Assembly (NCBI GenBank): GCA_026929865.2
Contig: CM049417.1
Span: 16,523,501-16,587,500, forward strand
Reading direction: 5' to 3'
Source of the DNA: Hyperoplus lanceolatus
Lineage: Eukaryota; Chordata; Actinopteri; Uranoscopiformes; Ammodytidae
Length of the DNA stretch: 64,000 nt
The notes beneath the pieces are model-generated. The model was not told the origin of the DNA, did no database searches, and saw nothing but the letters and a program-made list of their open reading frames with translations. The position numbers were made by a program, and so were the translations under genes. Positions 23,067 to 35,504 of the stretch are shown here, piece by piece. How positions within the stretch are numbered: the stretch's first letter is position 1; each line of letters begins with the position of its first letter.

Positions 23067-24300
23067 TACATCACTACATACATACCATTTATAGTATAGT
23101 ATCAGTTAATTTAAAGTGCTTACTGAAACATTCATCTGCAACATGCCTAACAGTCCAAAACCTATGTGTTATTCTTAATTTCTAGGATGTTATCAAACCT
23201 GTGAATTGTACAAACAATGTGCGTCTGTAGTTGAGCAATGTCTAATGAACATAACGTCAGAATGGTGAAATTTTTCACATCACGCCTTGCCTGCAAGTTT
23301 TCACACAAATCTTCCAACAGCTCTGTTATCCGTCATGTGTATGCAGTTTACACTATGTCACCTCCAGCACAGAGTTATTACAGGTCAAAGTCTTTTTATA
23401 TTCTAAATGATATTGTTTGAATGTCATGATGAAATGATTCACATTACGAAATGATCAAACTGTTCTCTAAGCTGTGCCTTTTACGTGTTCGTTGCATGTT
23501 AACGTCAGCTGTGGTTGCTAATGTTACCTGCCAAATCAAGAAACTGCATTACAGATGTATTATACATGAAATCACATCCACAAGAGATTTGATCAAGGCC
23601 CGGTGATCAAGAAGAAAATAAAGTCTTTATTAAAGATAATTGATTAAAAAAAACACACAAAGCAATTTCAATATGTAACGAACAGAAGTTAAAATCTGAG
23701 GGGGGATTTTGAGCTCTACTGTAATGAAGTCTCCTTTTAGAGAATTAGATTCTACTGTGATATGTAAAATGATCATCACAATAAACTGTCTCACGAAGAC
23801 TGTACCACCTTCTTTCAGGAACTGTGCTGGATGCAGATCTTTGATGGCTGAAGCAGATACAGAATGAACCCTGGTGAAGATCACATTCCCTGGGCCTCAA
23901 CACAAGTGCGCTGACGGGCCCTGTGCGATCTCTGGAGCTCTCCATAGAACAGGTCTGGCTTATCCCTCACTAGTTGTTGGCTTTGTCATCCTATTTCTGG
24001 TTCCTTTTATTCTGACACTCACCTTTCTTCCGGAAAAACGGGTTCAGCTGCTGTAATGCAGATAAGTTTAAATACAGGCTGTGTCGCTGCCTTAACTATT
24101 TTTAGTTGTGTTGCCTTCCATGATTTGAGACTTGTGTTTTCCCACTCACCTTTCCTTTCATACATTTCCCCTTTCCTCTTTCCCCATTTGTCTTCATCCC
24201 TTTCCTTGACCCCTTTTTGCAATAGGTCACCAGCATAAGTGTTTGAATTCTCCATGGCTAAGTTATTCATTTGACCTTGCTATCTGTCAGTACAGTGCCT
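23067..24300. other. Unique non-coding sequence
   Basis: No feature recognised. Short frames at 23630-24270 overlap on both strands without coding evidence. Confidence 0.4.
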
Positions 24301-24600
24301 GCTCTCCTGGGGTCAGCCACATAATACTCTTGTTATGATTCCGGGAGGTCAAAGGGCAAAATGGATATCCTTTCAAATTTACCTCATATTTTATGTGTGA
24401 CCCCAAAGCTCTTGCATAGGCTATTAGGGCCATATAAGGGCGCATCAAAGGCTACTGAGCTGCCGGGAATGATGAATGGCTGCCAGGTGCTGCTGAGGTC
24501 CTTGTGGTGATCACCTCATGGAGGGACTTTTTGGCCCTGCTGGCAAGGGGAACAGAAAGGGTTAAGTGGCTATGGCGGCTCGTAGCCCTATAGCCTCACA
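24301..24600. promoter_or_regulatory. Candidate regulatory element with DR1 and CArG sites
   Basis: A perfect DR1 nuclear-receptor half-site pair, AGGTCA-A-AGGGCA, is at 24346-24358. A consensus SRF CArG box, CCATATAAGG, is at 24430-24439. Both lie in compact sequence of balanced composition immediately upstream of a long GT tract. Known binders of such motifs are HNF4/PPAR/COUP-type receptors and SRF. Whether the sites are used is unknown. Confidence 0.35.
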
Positions 24601-24656
24601 GGCCACCGTAGCCTCTGGCAGAAGCTCATCAGCTCATTCCCAAACATCTCCAAGGG

Positions 24657-24808
<152 letters not shown>

Positions 24809-25133
24809 TTGGAGCTTGGACAGGCAAGCATCGGGGGAAATGGAGACGAGGCTTAATTTCCTCCAGACTAAGAAGTGGAAACCGGGGCTTCCTTCCACAA
24901 TGCCTCCGGGCCGGCTGTCCTGTGGCAGCATGATTCCTGCTCACGGAGCAACTTTTTCTGCCTTGTCAACCCGTGTCAACATCACCACTGGCCTCTTGCC
25001 CCCGCTCCACTTCCCCAGCCACGCAGCCCAGGCACTCACAGAGGTCACATGAGTGCAGATTTAGTGTGTGAATAACCTTGGCCTAGGGGAAGGTGTCAAA
25101 GGTTTTATAATTCAGACCTCCCAGTAACCCCCC

Positions 25134-25230
25134 CACTCACTCACTCACTCACTCACTCACTCACTCACTCACTCACTCACTCACTCACTCACTCACTCAC
25201 TCACTCACTCACTCACTCACTCACTCACTC
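25134..25230. repeat. (CACT)n tetranucleotide microsatellite
   Basis: About 24 pure copies of the tetranucleotide CACT, the only long tetranucleotide tract in the window, flanked by short C runs. Confidence 0.97.
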
Positions 25231-25586
25231 CCCTCCCGAATCTCGCCACAGTTCACCGACAAGTCATGATGTGTAGAAGGGGAGGGGAGTCACAGAGAGA
25301 AGAAGGGAACACATAAAAGAGATGCCGTCACTCACTGTCATCATCACGTCTATCTCTAAAAGGTTTCTCCGTCTCTTGATGTGTGCAAGCTGCAGCACTC
25401 AATACTCGCTAAGATCAATGGTTTCCTGCCTTCCAGTGTCGCCTCATCTCATTATAAAAAGTAACTGTTGGTCTTGTGGAAAGGAGAAAAATGGCTCTTT
25501 CCTTTTTACGCTTTCTCTCTTGACTTTGACTGTTTTCACCTGAGATGTTTACCATATGTTAACTTTACATTTGGGCTTGATGCATC

Positions 25587-25763
25587 TTTTTTTTTTTTTT
25601 TGGCATTTTCAAGCTTTATTGGATAGTACTTAGTTGAAATGGGGAGACAGAGAGAGGGGGGGGGTCGGCATACAGTAAAGGTCGGATTTGAACCCGCGAC
25701 CACTGCAACAAAGGCTGGAGCCAATATGGTACTCACTCTATCCACTACGCCACCGGAGCGCCC
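25587..25763 (-). mobile_element. tRNA-derived SINE
   Basis: Read on the minus strand, the unit starts GGGCGCTCCGGTGGCG. It has an RNA polymerase III A box (TGGCGTAGTGG, 25742-25752) and a B box (GGTTCAAATCC, 25684-25694). An unrelated body containing CAATAAAGCTTGAAAATGCC follows, and the unit ends in a poly(A) tract (25587-25601). TTGATGCATC occurs at 25577-25586 and again at 25770-25779, a 10-bp target duplication, with a few extra bases at the 5' side. The intact promoter boxes and tail indicate a fairly young copy. Confidence 0.9.
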
Positions 25764-25779
25764 AATATATTGATGCATC

Positions 25780-26277
25780 ATAAGAGAGTTGCCGGGTTGG
25801 GTAGGAGGAAACATTCCTTGACATTGCACCTTGCAAACATGAAGGGTCATTCCTGACTGAGGGGTGGAGAGAGCATTGGAGGCATGGTTATGTGGAGGGT
25901 CAGGGGTCAATCAGCTTTAGAGATCTAGTTTCAGTGGTTTTGAGAATGTGTTGAAAAGCAAGTGATTGGTTTAAAGTTTATCTCCTCTATTTGAGATCCA
26001 TTTGAAGTATTTGTCAGTGTGTGCTGATTTAAATGCTGTTATAATCACGTCAGAATTTTTTTCTTTTTAGAATGAAAATATCAGTCATCTATAAATTCCC
26101 CTGCCCTTCCAAAAAAAAAAAAAACACTGGGGTTTTGCCAGCATTCAGTTAGATGAAAATCAGTCACTAGTCTGCAGTGAACCACAGAACAGGTAAACTT
26201 GTAATTCTGCTGTTTTCCACACTTAGACAGCATCTATAAATAGTCACACAAACTCTCTCATTCCCTCTCGCTCATTT

Positions 26278-26283
<6 letters not shown>
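25780..26283. other. Unique non-coding sequence
   Basis: No gene or element recognised. A 14-bp A run lies near 26111. Confidence 0.4.

Positions 26284-26323
<40 letters not shown>
26284..26323. repeat. (CT)n microsatellite
   Basis: About 20 CT units inside a longer pyrimidine-rich patch. Confidence 0.95.
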
Positions 26324-26326
<3 letters not shown>

Positions 26327-26340
26327 ACTCTCTCCCCATC

Positions 26341-26610
26341 TCCTGTTTCCTCGTGTGGCGAGACATGGGCTCGGTCTCCATACGTAATTCAATTTGCGTT
26401 CTTAATTCCATATCAAAAACCTGGCCAAAGCTCTGTGTTTGTCGAGCGCGGCGACACAAACAAGCAAGGACACAGTCTCTGCGTGGCTCCTCCCGCAAAC
26501 CTCATTATAGCTGTGTGCCCTCAAGTAACAGATTTGTCCTTAATTGGCAAGTTGTCCTAATTGACTTTAGCTAATTTATGGATTAGATTATTTTTAACCT
26601 CTTCCCTAAT
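26341..26610. promoter_or_regulatory. Candidate conserved non-coding element with many homeodomain cores
   Basis: Repeated TAATT/AATTA cores occur (gtaattcaattt, cttaattcc, ccttaattggc, cctaattgac, gctaattta, cctaattgaa), together with a CpG-bearing centre (gtcgagcgcggcgac). There is no transposon or simple-repeat signature. The density of TAATTG sites is well above that of the flanks. This composition is typical of vertebrate developmental enhancers; the call is inference. Confidence 0.3.
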
Positions 26611-27741
26611 TGAACCATAACTCTGTGTTTCTCTGGCTGGCTTGTGCGTGGATAATTGGTGCTGTGAGTTGTGCATGTCAGTATGGACGCTGGTTTTGCG
26701 ACATAATATTCAGTTATGCACAGCATCCATATAGAAAAGGAATCGTACCGTGGAAGTGATAACAATGGCAATACCCATGTAGGAGTAAACAAACAGGAAT
26801 GGCCATTTCTCAGGATGATGGAGTGTGGGGCCTTGGGGTGAAAGTCCATTTAGAGAGACATTGGTTCTTGGATTGTTCATGTTGGTGCCATTGCTATATT
26901 AGCTTAACTCACTGACTCTGACATACTCAGGATAAGGTTAAGAGAACACAAGGGTTATGAAGTTAAGGATTAAAGTGGAAAAGCTTGTGCATTTAGGACT
27001 ACTGATAAGCAGAGCCTTTTACAAATCTGTAGACTTTCCTGTGGCTTAGTCAGCAACAGGGCATCTGTCACATCTGGGACATGGTTGGGTATTAATGGTG
27101 GATATCTGGAGCTGTTGACATGATTTAATGAACACATTTCAACATTTTACACAATATCAGTGAAGTGTGAGATTTTGTTGCAGGCAGGTTAGAGACAAAC
27201 ATATTTCTCTGTTGGTTTGAAATGTTTGTCTTTCTGCTCTTACACGTGTATCTTTCTGCACAAACCTCCTGTAGTGCCTAAAACAAGCCTGAGGCACGGG
27301 CTGCTGCTGTTTTACTATACAACAGCCTTTCGTGTGGCAATTATAATCTCCAACTAAACCGAAAAATTACGCGATGGATTTTTTGTTGATGCATTGGGAG
27401 CGGTGTTGTTAAAGGGAAGGGTTGCATGTATTATATATTACCAGCAGTTCTCTAAAAAGCATTGTTTTCATTTATTTTTACATTTATTGTGTGGGTAATA
27501 ATGTTTAAAGAATAATGAACAATGCAAGATGGAAAATGCAGGCCTTGTAGCAATCAGCTCAACCCCGCGGTCGGGAATACAACAAGACACCTTTGCAATC
27601 GTAGGCTCAGTTATAATGATAAATCTGGGGGCATAATAGAAACTTATTTGCAAGGGACATTTCTCTGTTTCCCTCAGGGAGATTTTGCGTTACTCTGTCT
27701 CACGTTCTGCGTGCCCTGTATATGCATGCTATTTTTTGTGT
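26611..27741. other. Unique non-coding sequence
   Basis: No recognised gene. Short frames only. Confidence 0.4.
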
Positions 27742-27749
27742 ATGTGAGC

Positions 27750-29222
27750 TAGGGATGGGAATTGATAAGAATTTAGCGATTCCGATTCTGGTTCCGATTC
27801 TGCTTATCGATCCGATTCCTTATCGATTCTCTTATCGATTCTCATTGGGTGAGAGAATATGTACAAATTAGTTTGTTTGTATTAACTCTATTTAATATCT
27901 GATCAGAAGTGTCTAGTACATTGAAAGATTATCAAGCTACTTTAGATTAGGAAATTGTCAATTTTCACATTAATTGGTCCAGACAATTTTTTTTTTGGTT
28001 TTTAAGCCCAAATGCCCTTATGTGCCCTACAAACTAAAAACACATACTTAAAACAGTCAAGGAAGAGCTTGTGCCTTTTGGAATATTAACAGTGCTCATT
28101 GGCACTTAAAACAAAATTCAACTGACAGAAAAAACACAAATAAGTCTTTTGAAAAGATAATACCAACTCTTTAAATGCAGAACGATTATCATGTTTGCCC
28201 TCTCAGGAAGGATACGAGATCTTTAATGTATGTTAAGTGTTATTATATGATTGCGCCCTTACTCTGAAAGGCCAATGTGATGTCACTATGTTAACGCCTC
28301 AGGTCAAACTGTCACGACTGCACAGTAGACAGTCATGTAGGCTATTCAAGAAGAGAATAAATACGCCATAAAGGCTTTAAGAGAATGTATCACTTTGCTT
28401 ATTCTTCACCACGCCAACGACAAGGAGTCACCGCTCCATCTCAGCTTTACAATGTACGCTGTTATGTTCACCGCGCTGTTTATTAGGCTAATATAATGTC
28501 CCTGCATCAGACACGTATAGCGGATGGTTTTATACACATCGATCGCTCAAGTAATCCAAGGCAGAGCTTTTTGTATCGGGCAGAGAGCGTTATTTTAAGT
28601 GTGTCTTACTGTCTTTATAAAGCGTATTGTTAAAGTTTCCTTACCACCGGACCGCCGAGTCCCGCTGTGTGTTGTTTTGCATTCGTCCCCACTGCCGTGC
28701 TTCAAGGCAGCATTTAACAGCTGATGAACGAGAGTAAACAGCGGGCCTTTGGAAGCGAATAAGAAATCCTTTTTTCCTGTTTGTATGCTGCTCTCGCCTT
28801 TTTATGTATCTCCCTCTTTCACTTGCCCACACCTAGGCTTACACACACATTAATTCATATAGCCTACATTGTATGTTCAAATCCAAGTGATGGGCAATTC
28901 TGGTGCGGACGTTTAAACGTTCAACCGTCAGGATTGCAGTCTGCGCGCTTGCTTGTGCACGAGTCATTTGATGAAATGGAAACTTTACCGTATTGTTGCC
29001 TTTTCATGTGTAATACAACCACACTTTAGAGCGCTTCTGCCTCGACGTCATGTTTGCTGCGTTCTGAACCAAAACAAAGCAGCACGTGTCTGAAGTCATG
29101 ACGCATTTGCTACGAGCGGAACCGATAAGCGGCATCGTTAAGCAGGCATGTTAACGATTCCAAGGAATTGGTTGACTCGGAACCGGGTCTGAACAAGAAC
29201 CGGTTCTCGATTCCCATCCCTA
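27750..29222. mobile_element. hAT-type non-autonomous transposon
   Basis: The terminal repeats share TAGGGATGGGAAT (left end TAGGGATGGGAATTGATAAG; right end, reversed, TAGGGATGGGAATCGAGAAC). They are flanked by 8-bp duplications ATGTGAGC (27742-27749) and ATGTAAGC (29223-29230), which differ at one position. The subterminal zones are dense in GATTC/ATCGAT-type repeats, usual for fish hAT elements. The 1473-bp interior has no transposase frame, so the copy is non-autonomous. The one mismatch between duplications suggests a moderately old insertion. Confidence 0.85.
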
Positions 29223-29230
29223 ATGTAAGC

Positions 29231-31097
29231 ATTACAGCACACAGTGTGTATGCGTGCGTGCCTTGGGTGTGCGACTGTGCGTGCATGTGTGTTTGTGTTT
29301 TTGGTTGACGTGTCAGGGATGAAAGGGAAAGTAAGATAGAGGTTGATCACAGGCTGATACTGTACCAGCCAGTCTTTTAAGATGATGGCTTAAATGCTAA
29401 GTACACTTCCCTGGCATTGGCTAATCACTACAAAACTGTAGTCATGCCATATCACTATCTCCCATATTCATTTAATTCAATTAATCATTCAATTCATTTG
29501 TCATTATGATCTGCTAAGCTGCTGTAAAGCTGCTGCAAAATCTAACTCAACATATCCTGTATATGTTTCACAATAAAAGCCTTCAAGCGTGAGAATAGTT
29601 AATGTCCTCCACAGCGCTGAAAGGACTGTAATATGAAACAGATGGAGGAAGTGTTGAATTATATTAACAACACCAAGCAGCAACAATAAATTAACATGGC
29701 AAATAGAGGCAGATCCAACATCAGGGAAGGCTTGATCAGATTACACGCCGATAACTGGAATCATGAATGAAGCCATGTCTGCAATAATGGCCTCTTTGCC
29801 TCTGCTGTTAAGGTAAATAAAAATATTATTCTCAGGCTGAGGCTCTGTTGACAGGCACTACTGCAGTTCTGTCTAAATGCCTGGTATCTTTTGTAGAATA
29901 ATGTTTTCTCCCAATTTGAGTCTGCTCACAGCTAAGACAGGAGAGGTTTTTATTTAAAGAGAGCTAAATGAGCCTGCAAAAATCCAAATAGATGTTGAGG
30001 TTTTACTTCTATTTAATCTAAAAAAAACTTAGTTTTAAAGGAGTAACTGAAGAGAGAGGCAATGGTTTGCCACACTAGTGTTTTGTATATGTATTTTTTT
30101 ACAGAACAGATAGGGGTGCTGAGGGAGGCAGAGATTAGACAGTTACGGATGAGAGAAACCGAGAAATGTTGAGAAGGAAGGGTTCAATATCAAGAGCCAG
30201 TTCACGTTTAGAAGCGATAACAAAATAATTGAAATTCAATTTGATAGGAGTATGCCAGAATTGACAGGCATCAATAGCTACTGAAATGCTCCAGTGCTGC
30301 TAACATACTGATCATTCAGCTTCTCTCTACAGTGAGTCATCATCACTTCTTACTTAAAACTTCTTTGTGGTAAGCATATCACATGCAAATGTAAAATTAG
30401 TGTTGATGTTACTAAACTTTTCTAATTTCAATATGAGTACGAAATAATGCACAAAGAGTCAGGAGTCAGATTTCATCATCCACAGAGACTTTAGTTGAAA
30501 CTTGCAAGTTGAGTCAGTTATCATGTACACACATGTAGTATAACAGAGAAATGACTAAAGTCAGAGAGGGATGTTACAACTTTTATACCCATACTGGCAC
30601 GTATTTGTCTGACCAGGTGCTGATGACCTGGTCATCTGAGTTTCTGGAAAATATGGGGGATGAGTTTTAATTACACTGATAGTGCAAGAAGTCCTCGACC
30701 TTGGTTCTTCCCAGTATCTGTGTGCCAAAATTCCTTACGAGGCAGTTTTACTTCTTAGTAAAAACATGTTTACACCAGAGTTCAATGTGAGGTGAATAGA
30801 ATGACTGCATAAATATGTTATACAATCATAGAGAAATAGATTCTGTCAACAGTTGACGTTATTGCAGTGCACGTAATCAGCCGTATGCATTCATAATGAA
30901 ATATTTTGGTAACTTTTTTTGTAAAAATTTTCCTGTTGCCTACTGATTAAGTAAATCTGGAGGGGAAATAGGAGAGAGAACAGTTTTCAACCCTCGTACA
31001 TCAATCGTTTCCCTATTTATAGAGACTTAGAGTCTGCTCTTTCCCACTCTCTCATTGTCTCTCTCTCAATCTCTCAAGGTTTCTGTGACTGTCTCTC

Positions 31098-31098
<1 letters not shown>
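29231..31098. other. Unique non-coding sequence
   Basis: No gene recognised. A short hairpin (gaccaggt / acctggtc) occurs near 30612-30634. Sequence around 30450-30750 has the look of an old interspersed repeat, but no ends are visible. Confidence 0.35.

Positions 31099-31099
<1 letters not shown>

Positions 31100-31162
<63 letters not shown>
31100..31162. repeat. (CT)n microsatellite
   Basis: About 31 CT units. The predicted Ser/Leu frame across it is an artefact. Confidence 0.97.
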
Positions 31163-31164
<2 letters not shown>

Positions 31165-34075
31165 ATCTGCCTGCCTGCGTTGGAGGGGAGCAACTCAGTC
31201 CAGGGTTTCTCCTCTCGCGTTCAGACTCTTCCAAACAGTCTCACAAACAACTTAAGGCACACAATTTCCCCTATAGTCGTGCCTCTTAGTTGTTCTGTTG
31301 ACGAAAAGAGAGAAGGACAGAAATAGACAGTAGGAGAAAGAGGACAGAGAAGGAGACACGCCTCTCACAGCTATTTGTAGAATTGTAGATCTTCAGAAGC
31401 TGACAGCCCTTTATCATTGGCTTTCATTCCTCTGTCTTGCCAAAGCAGCGTTTTATATTCTCAGCCAGGTTCCATGTGGGGGGGGGGACTAAATCAATTC
31501 CAAATGATTGCTCCTCTCAATAACTGATGGCCACGTCTGGGTGCAGGAGAAATGATTAATGATGATACAATGGACAATATGAGTAAGACACACACTGAGA
31601 CATTATCCCCTGCATGCCAGCAGGCGCACACAGTGGATGTATAACTGTGTGTGTGTCCGTAGTAACTGTTGGTGATTACTGAGGGGAAAAATACATCACC
31701 GCTCCTTTTTATTGCACAATACAGTATAATCAATGTGCAGCCAATGTCGTTACAATTCCAGAGTTTCTGAACCAAACAAAATATAGTTATTCATCAATGA
31801 AAGACCCATCATGTGTACCTGAGGAGCAATAGGCTACTGTATATATATATCTAAAAACAAGCTTTGAAAGTTTGCACAAAGCAGGCATCATACATTCACC
31901 ATATTTTGGAGAAATCGCAAGATTAAATGACCCGCATGGTTGAGAGAACCACAAATCGCCATCACGCCATGAATCAAAATAATGTAGTGCTGTGTTTGGG
32001 CCTTTTTCCACTTTTTCTTACATTGTTTAGACAAAAAGCTTGATAAACTGATTGATACATTTACCCTGATCGACTTAACTTAACAGGCTGACCATGAACA
32101 GCAACAGCTGGACACCAACTGTGGACCTTTTGATACACGTCTTTCCCGTTTCACTTTCCCCTCATTTCCTGTTGTCTCTCCACTGCACAGCAGTGTTATG
32201 ATCTAAATGCTAACATAAGCTTTCTAACATGTTGATTCTTAGTTGGTGGCTAGCAAGCTAACTTTTACACTGAACTTTGTTTCAAAGGGTAGTAGGCCTA
32301 CTGCTATTATTATTAAAGAAGACTTTTAAGATTTTGAACACAGTTCCCATGTTGCGACTATTGAAAGGGCCATCATTTTTTAACAAAAATACTTAAGTGA
32401 GTTGAATATTAATGCACGAAAGGCTAAGGAGCTAAGTCTGGGGGAAAGTGGTGAACCAGCCAGACCAGCTGACATCACCATCCTGTAGAAATAATCTTGT
32501 AACCTTATTATGTTAATTCTGTACCATGACATTTCTCTCAGTTTCACAGAAGTTAGGATAGCTACACAAATACCTGGCCACATGAACACAGGCCCTTATT
32601 CACATGTACAAGAGTCAAAGCGTCAGACGGCCAAATAGACAGCGAAGCAATTTCAGATTTGACATGTCTGAATTAAAGTAAAGACACAACTATTTCCCAG
32701 GAGCACAAAATACAGCATTTTTGGAAGAATATATAAATATTATTGCAAAATAATATAATGCACCGAGTTCCTGTTCCAATCCATTGTTTACTGGTTTTAG
32801 ACGTCCAACCTTGACTGTCTGTAGCCCTGCTTTGTCTTAGTGATTCTATATTAAGCCAAAGGCAGGATATAATGTGCCCTACTCAAATCACCTGCAATTA
32901 CCACCCACAGTCCCAGCCATTTACATTTGATTTCTCCCAGTGCGACGTGCAAACATCGGCAAAGAACATCCGTGGAGATGCATCTAAATAACTACTTGTG
33001 CTCATACTTTTGGGCAAAAAATGTATCAACACACTTTGCTTACAAATATAAGATCTTTGTACAAAGAGCTACTGTCACGCCCACAGCCCAAATGACTGTT
33101 TTGTGTTGTCAGTCATTTACTCCCAAAACATACACTTACCCGCTCTCACAAAGTGTTCCATCTTTTATTATCTTGACTCACAACAAAGCCCCGAATTCAT
33201 GTGTGCTTTCTATCTTACTCATAATCTTCCTCGCAGCACTCAGGCTGCACTCTCTGGAGTCATCTCAAAACAGTAAGCGCAGCCCCGTGCAGTCATAAAG
33301 TACGCTGTGTTTGCCCGTGCGCACACATACACACCATTACACACACACACTCACGCGCCCCCCGATGCCTCGTCCCTGATGCACTTGATAGCTGGTGATA
33401 GTAGCCATTGTGAGGAGAAATGTTCCCAATCTCGGTGTTGTGCTGTTATTACATTAGCAGCTCCAATTTTATCCCCTTCTTCGCTCTTTCTCCAGTTCTC
33501 CACGTCTCTGCTTTATTTCTCTTTTATTTCTTCCTCTTTCCAACTACCTCCCTCTGTTCCTCCTTCCTTCCTTCCCCCTTCTGGCTGTTGTGATTTAGTG
33601 CTTATGGTGTTTACTCTCCAATGCAGCATCAGAAACCAGGGAAATTATAACTCTAACCCAGACTGAGTCTCTCTCTCCAAATTATGACCATTGATTTGTG
33701 TCTTGATTATGTCTTCAGTGGAACCTTGTTCACCAGCCTCAGCGGATCCTATCGCTCAGTGCAGCTCAACACTGCCATCCAGTGATAGTTCTATCCAGCA
33801 AAGAGGGTTGAAGCTGATACTTTGCCCTGCATCCATAGATGCCTGTTTGTGTATGTGTCACATATAGTGACTGAGTTGCATTGGTTGTCTAGCTACTGTA
33901 GGCAGCATGATGTGAGGACAGTATGCTTGTTAATTGCACTCAATTGCAGTGAACTTCATGAATGCAGTTGAGGGAAAACAATTGGGAGACCTTTGTATGT
34001 AACCTCAAGGTGACTTGTGTTTGGGGTGCCTGACTCTTTCTGTCCCTCTCTCTCTCTCCGTGGTGGTTTACATTA
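31163..34075. other. Unique non-coding sequence
   Basis: No convincing exon or transposon. Composition changes from AT-rich (31.5-32.8 kb) to pyrimidine-rich (33.4-33.6 kb). Confidence 0.4.
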
Positions 34076-34275
34076 GGGTGGACAGAGCAGTGTGGAACAG
34101 AGTGGCTGCCCGCGGCTGCTTGAATGCAGGAATGCCGCAGCCATCTGCTGCACATTAGAATTAGACCTCCAGCCCAATTCAATTAGCAAGCCCAAGCCAG
34201 TGCCACTGATTGGGCAGAAGGGGGGAAGGCTACAGTCAGCCACTGCATGGCCCACAGTAAACATGATGGTGGGAG
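34076..34275. promoter_or_regulatory. Candidate regulatory element with E-box-type and homeodomain-type cores
   Basis: Compact sequence contains the E-box CATCTG (within gccatctgctgc), a GCTGCC/GCAGCC-rich part, then TTAGAATTAGA and CAATTCAATTAG homeodomain-like cores. No simple repeats or transposon ends are present. The call rests on composition alone. Confidence 0.2.
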
Positions 34276-35143
34276 GCAGGGAGGGTGAAAGAGGCAGAGG
34301 GGTTGTGGAAGGGAAGGGGAGCAACGGAAAAATGAAACAAATCAAACATTTTTCTACATTATTTCTTCTGAGAAATTAACCACGAGTGGAAAATATCTGG
34401 AAGGTAAATAGAAACAACCGCAAAATGTAAACGTGAATGACTGCTGACGGAAATGCCGGAGGTCGTGTCACTTGTTTGATCAGCAATGTATCACCCTGTG
34501 GCTAAAGCCCACTAGAGATCACGTAGAAAAGAAAAGAAAAATAGTCCAAAAGATGTCAGGGAGTTGGAAACGCTTTGTCTTTTGCCCTTGCATCCTGCCA
34601 ACACAAATTTAACAACAACTTGCGGTGCGGTTGAAAAAAGAAAACGGAAAGCCTCCAAGAACAAAACATGCCAACTTTTGAGCCAAAACACAAGGAAATA
34701 GACAAAGCTGATTGAATAAAGGGAGAAAAAAGTCCCTACAGATAAGCATCTTGGGTGCCTTCAAAATATTTGGACTAAGACAGATGGAAACAAACCTGTC
34801 ATCGTGCAAAGCTAAACTTGGTGTAAGTACTTTCCCAACTTCGATAAACAAATGAAACACATCTGAAATACATTAGAATACATGTGTCAGAATACGTCAG
34901 TGTGAATAGGTTCATGCCTCCAAACCACTGTTTTCTGAAATGAGCCCCACTACTTTGATTCTAATGAATTAGGATCAACTCCTATTGTAATCAGTGTGTC
35001 ATGAGGTGATTTGTTTGGAACTAAAAACAGGGTTAGAAGCTCTAAAAAATCAACCATGCGTTGTTTCCTTGTTTTTGTTTGACCTTATTCTATAACAACA
35101 AATGATTGCAATTGCATCCTAACTACACATTAGAGTGATTGGA

Positions 35144-35145
<2 letters not shown>
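34276..35145. other. Unique non-coding sequence
   Basis: No recognised gene or repeat. Confidence 0.4.

Positions 35146-35238
<93 letters not shown>
35146..35238. repeat. (GT)n microsatellite
   Basis: About 46 GT units, followed 14 bp later by a 12-bp G run. Confidence 0.97.
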
Positions 35239-35240
<2 letters not shown>

Positions 35241-35400
35241 ACTGGCAGGCGGTTGGGGGGGGGGGGACTGGCACAAACATTGGTTTAAGTGGAAAGCAGG
35301 CCTGGGATCGAACAAGAGTTTTTGAGCACGGAGCCAGACGTACTTTGTTAACGGTTGCTTATGCGCCCCAGAACACAAACATTCAAAACATAGCCATACA

Positions 35401-35504
35401 CACATTGTTGTACATACACATAATAATCATACCCATGCACACATTGTTGTACATACACATAATAATCATACCCATGCACACATTGTTGTACATACACATA
35501 ATAC
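35401..35504. repeat. 39-bp minisatellite, about 2.7 copies
   Basis: The unit starts CACATTGTTGTACATACACA. Copies begin at 35401, 35440 and 35479. The first two are identical; the third stops after about 26 bases. No unique spacers are present, so it is not CRISPR-like. Confidence 0.93.

Noticed and set aside
25684..25752. Possible tRNA gene
   Set aside because: A and B boxes are present, but they lead into a non-tRNA body with a poly(A) tail and target duplication, so it is a SINE.
29567..29610. TTTCACAATAAAAGCCTT resembles part of the 6.0-kb foldback arm
   Set aside because: The match is about 20 bp around a poly(A)-signal-like core and does not extend; probably chance or a very old fragment.
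35401..35504. Possible CRISPR-like array
   Set aside because: The 39-bp units are contiguous with no spacers, and the context is vertebrate-type DNA.
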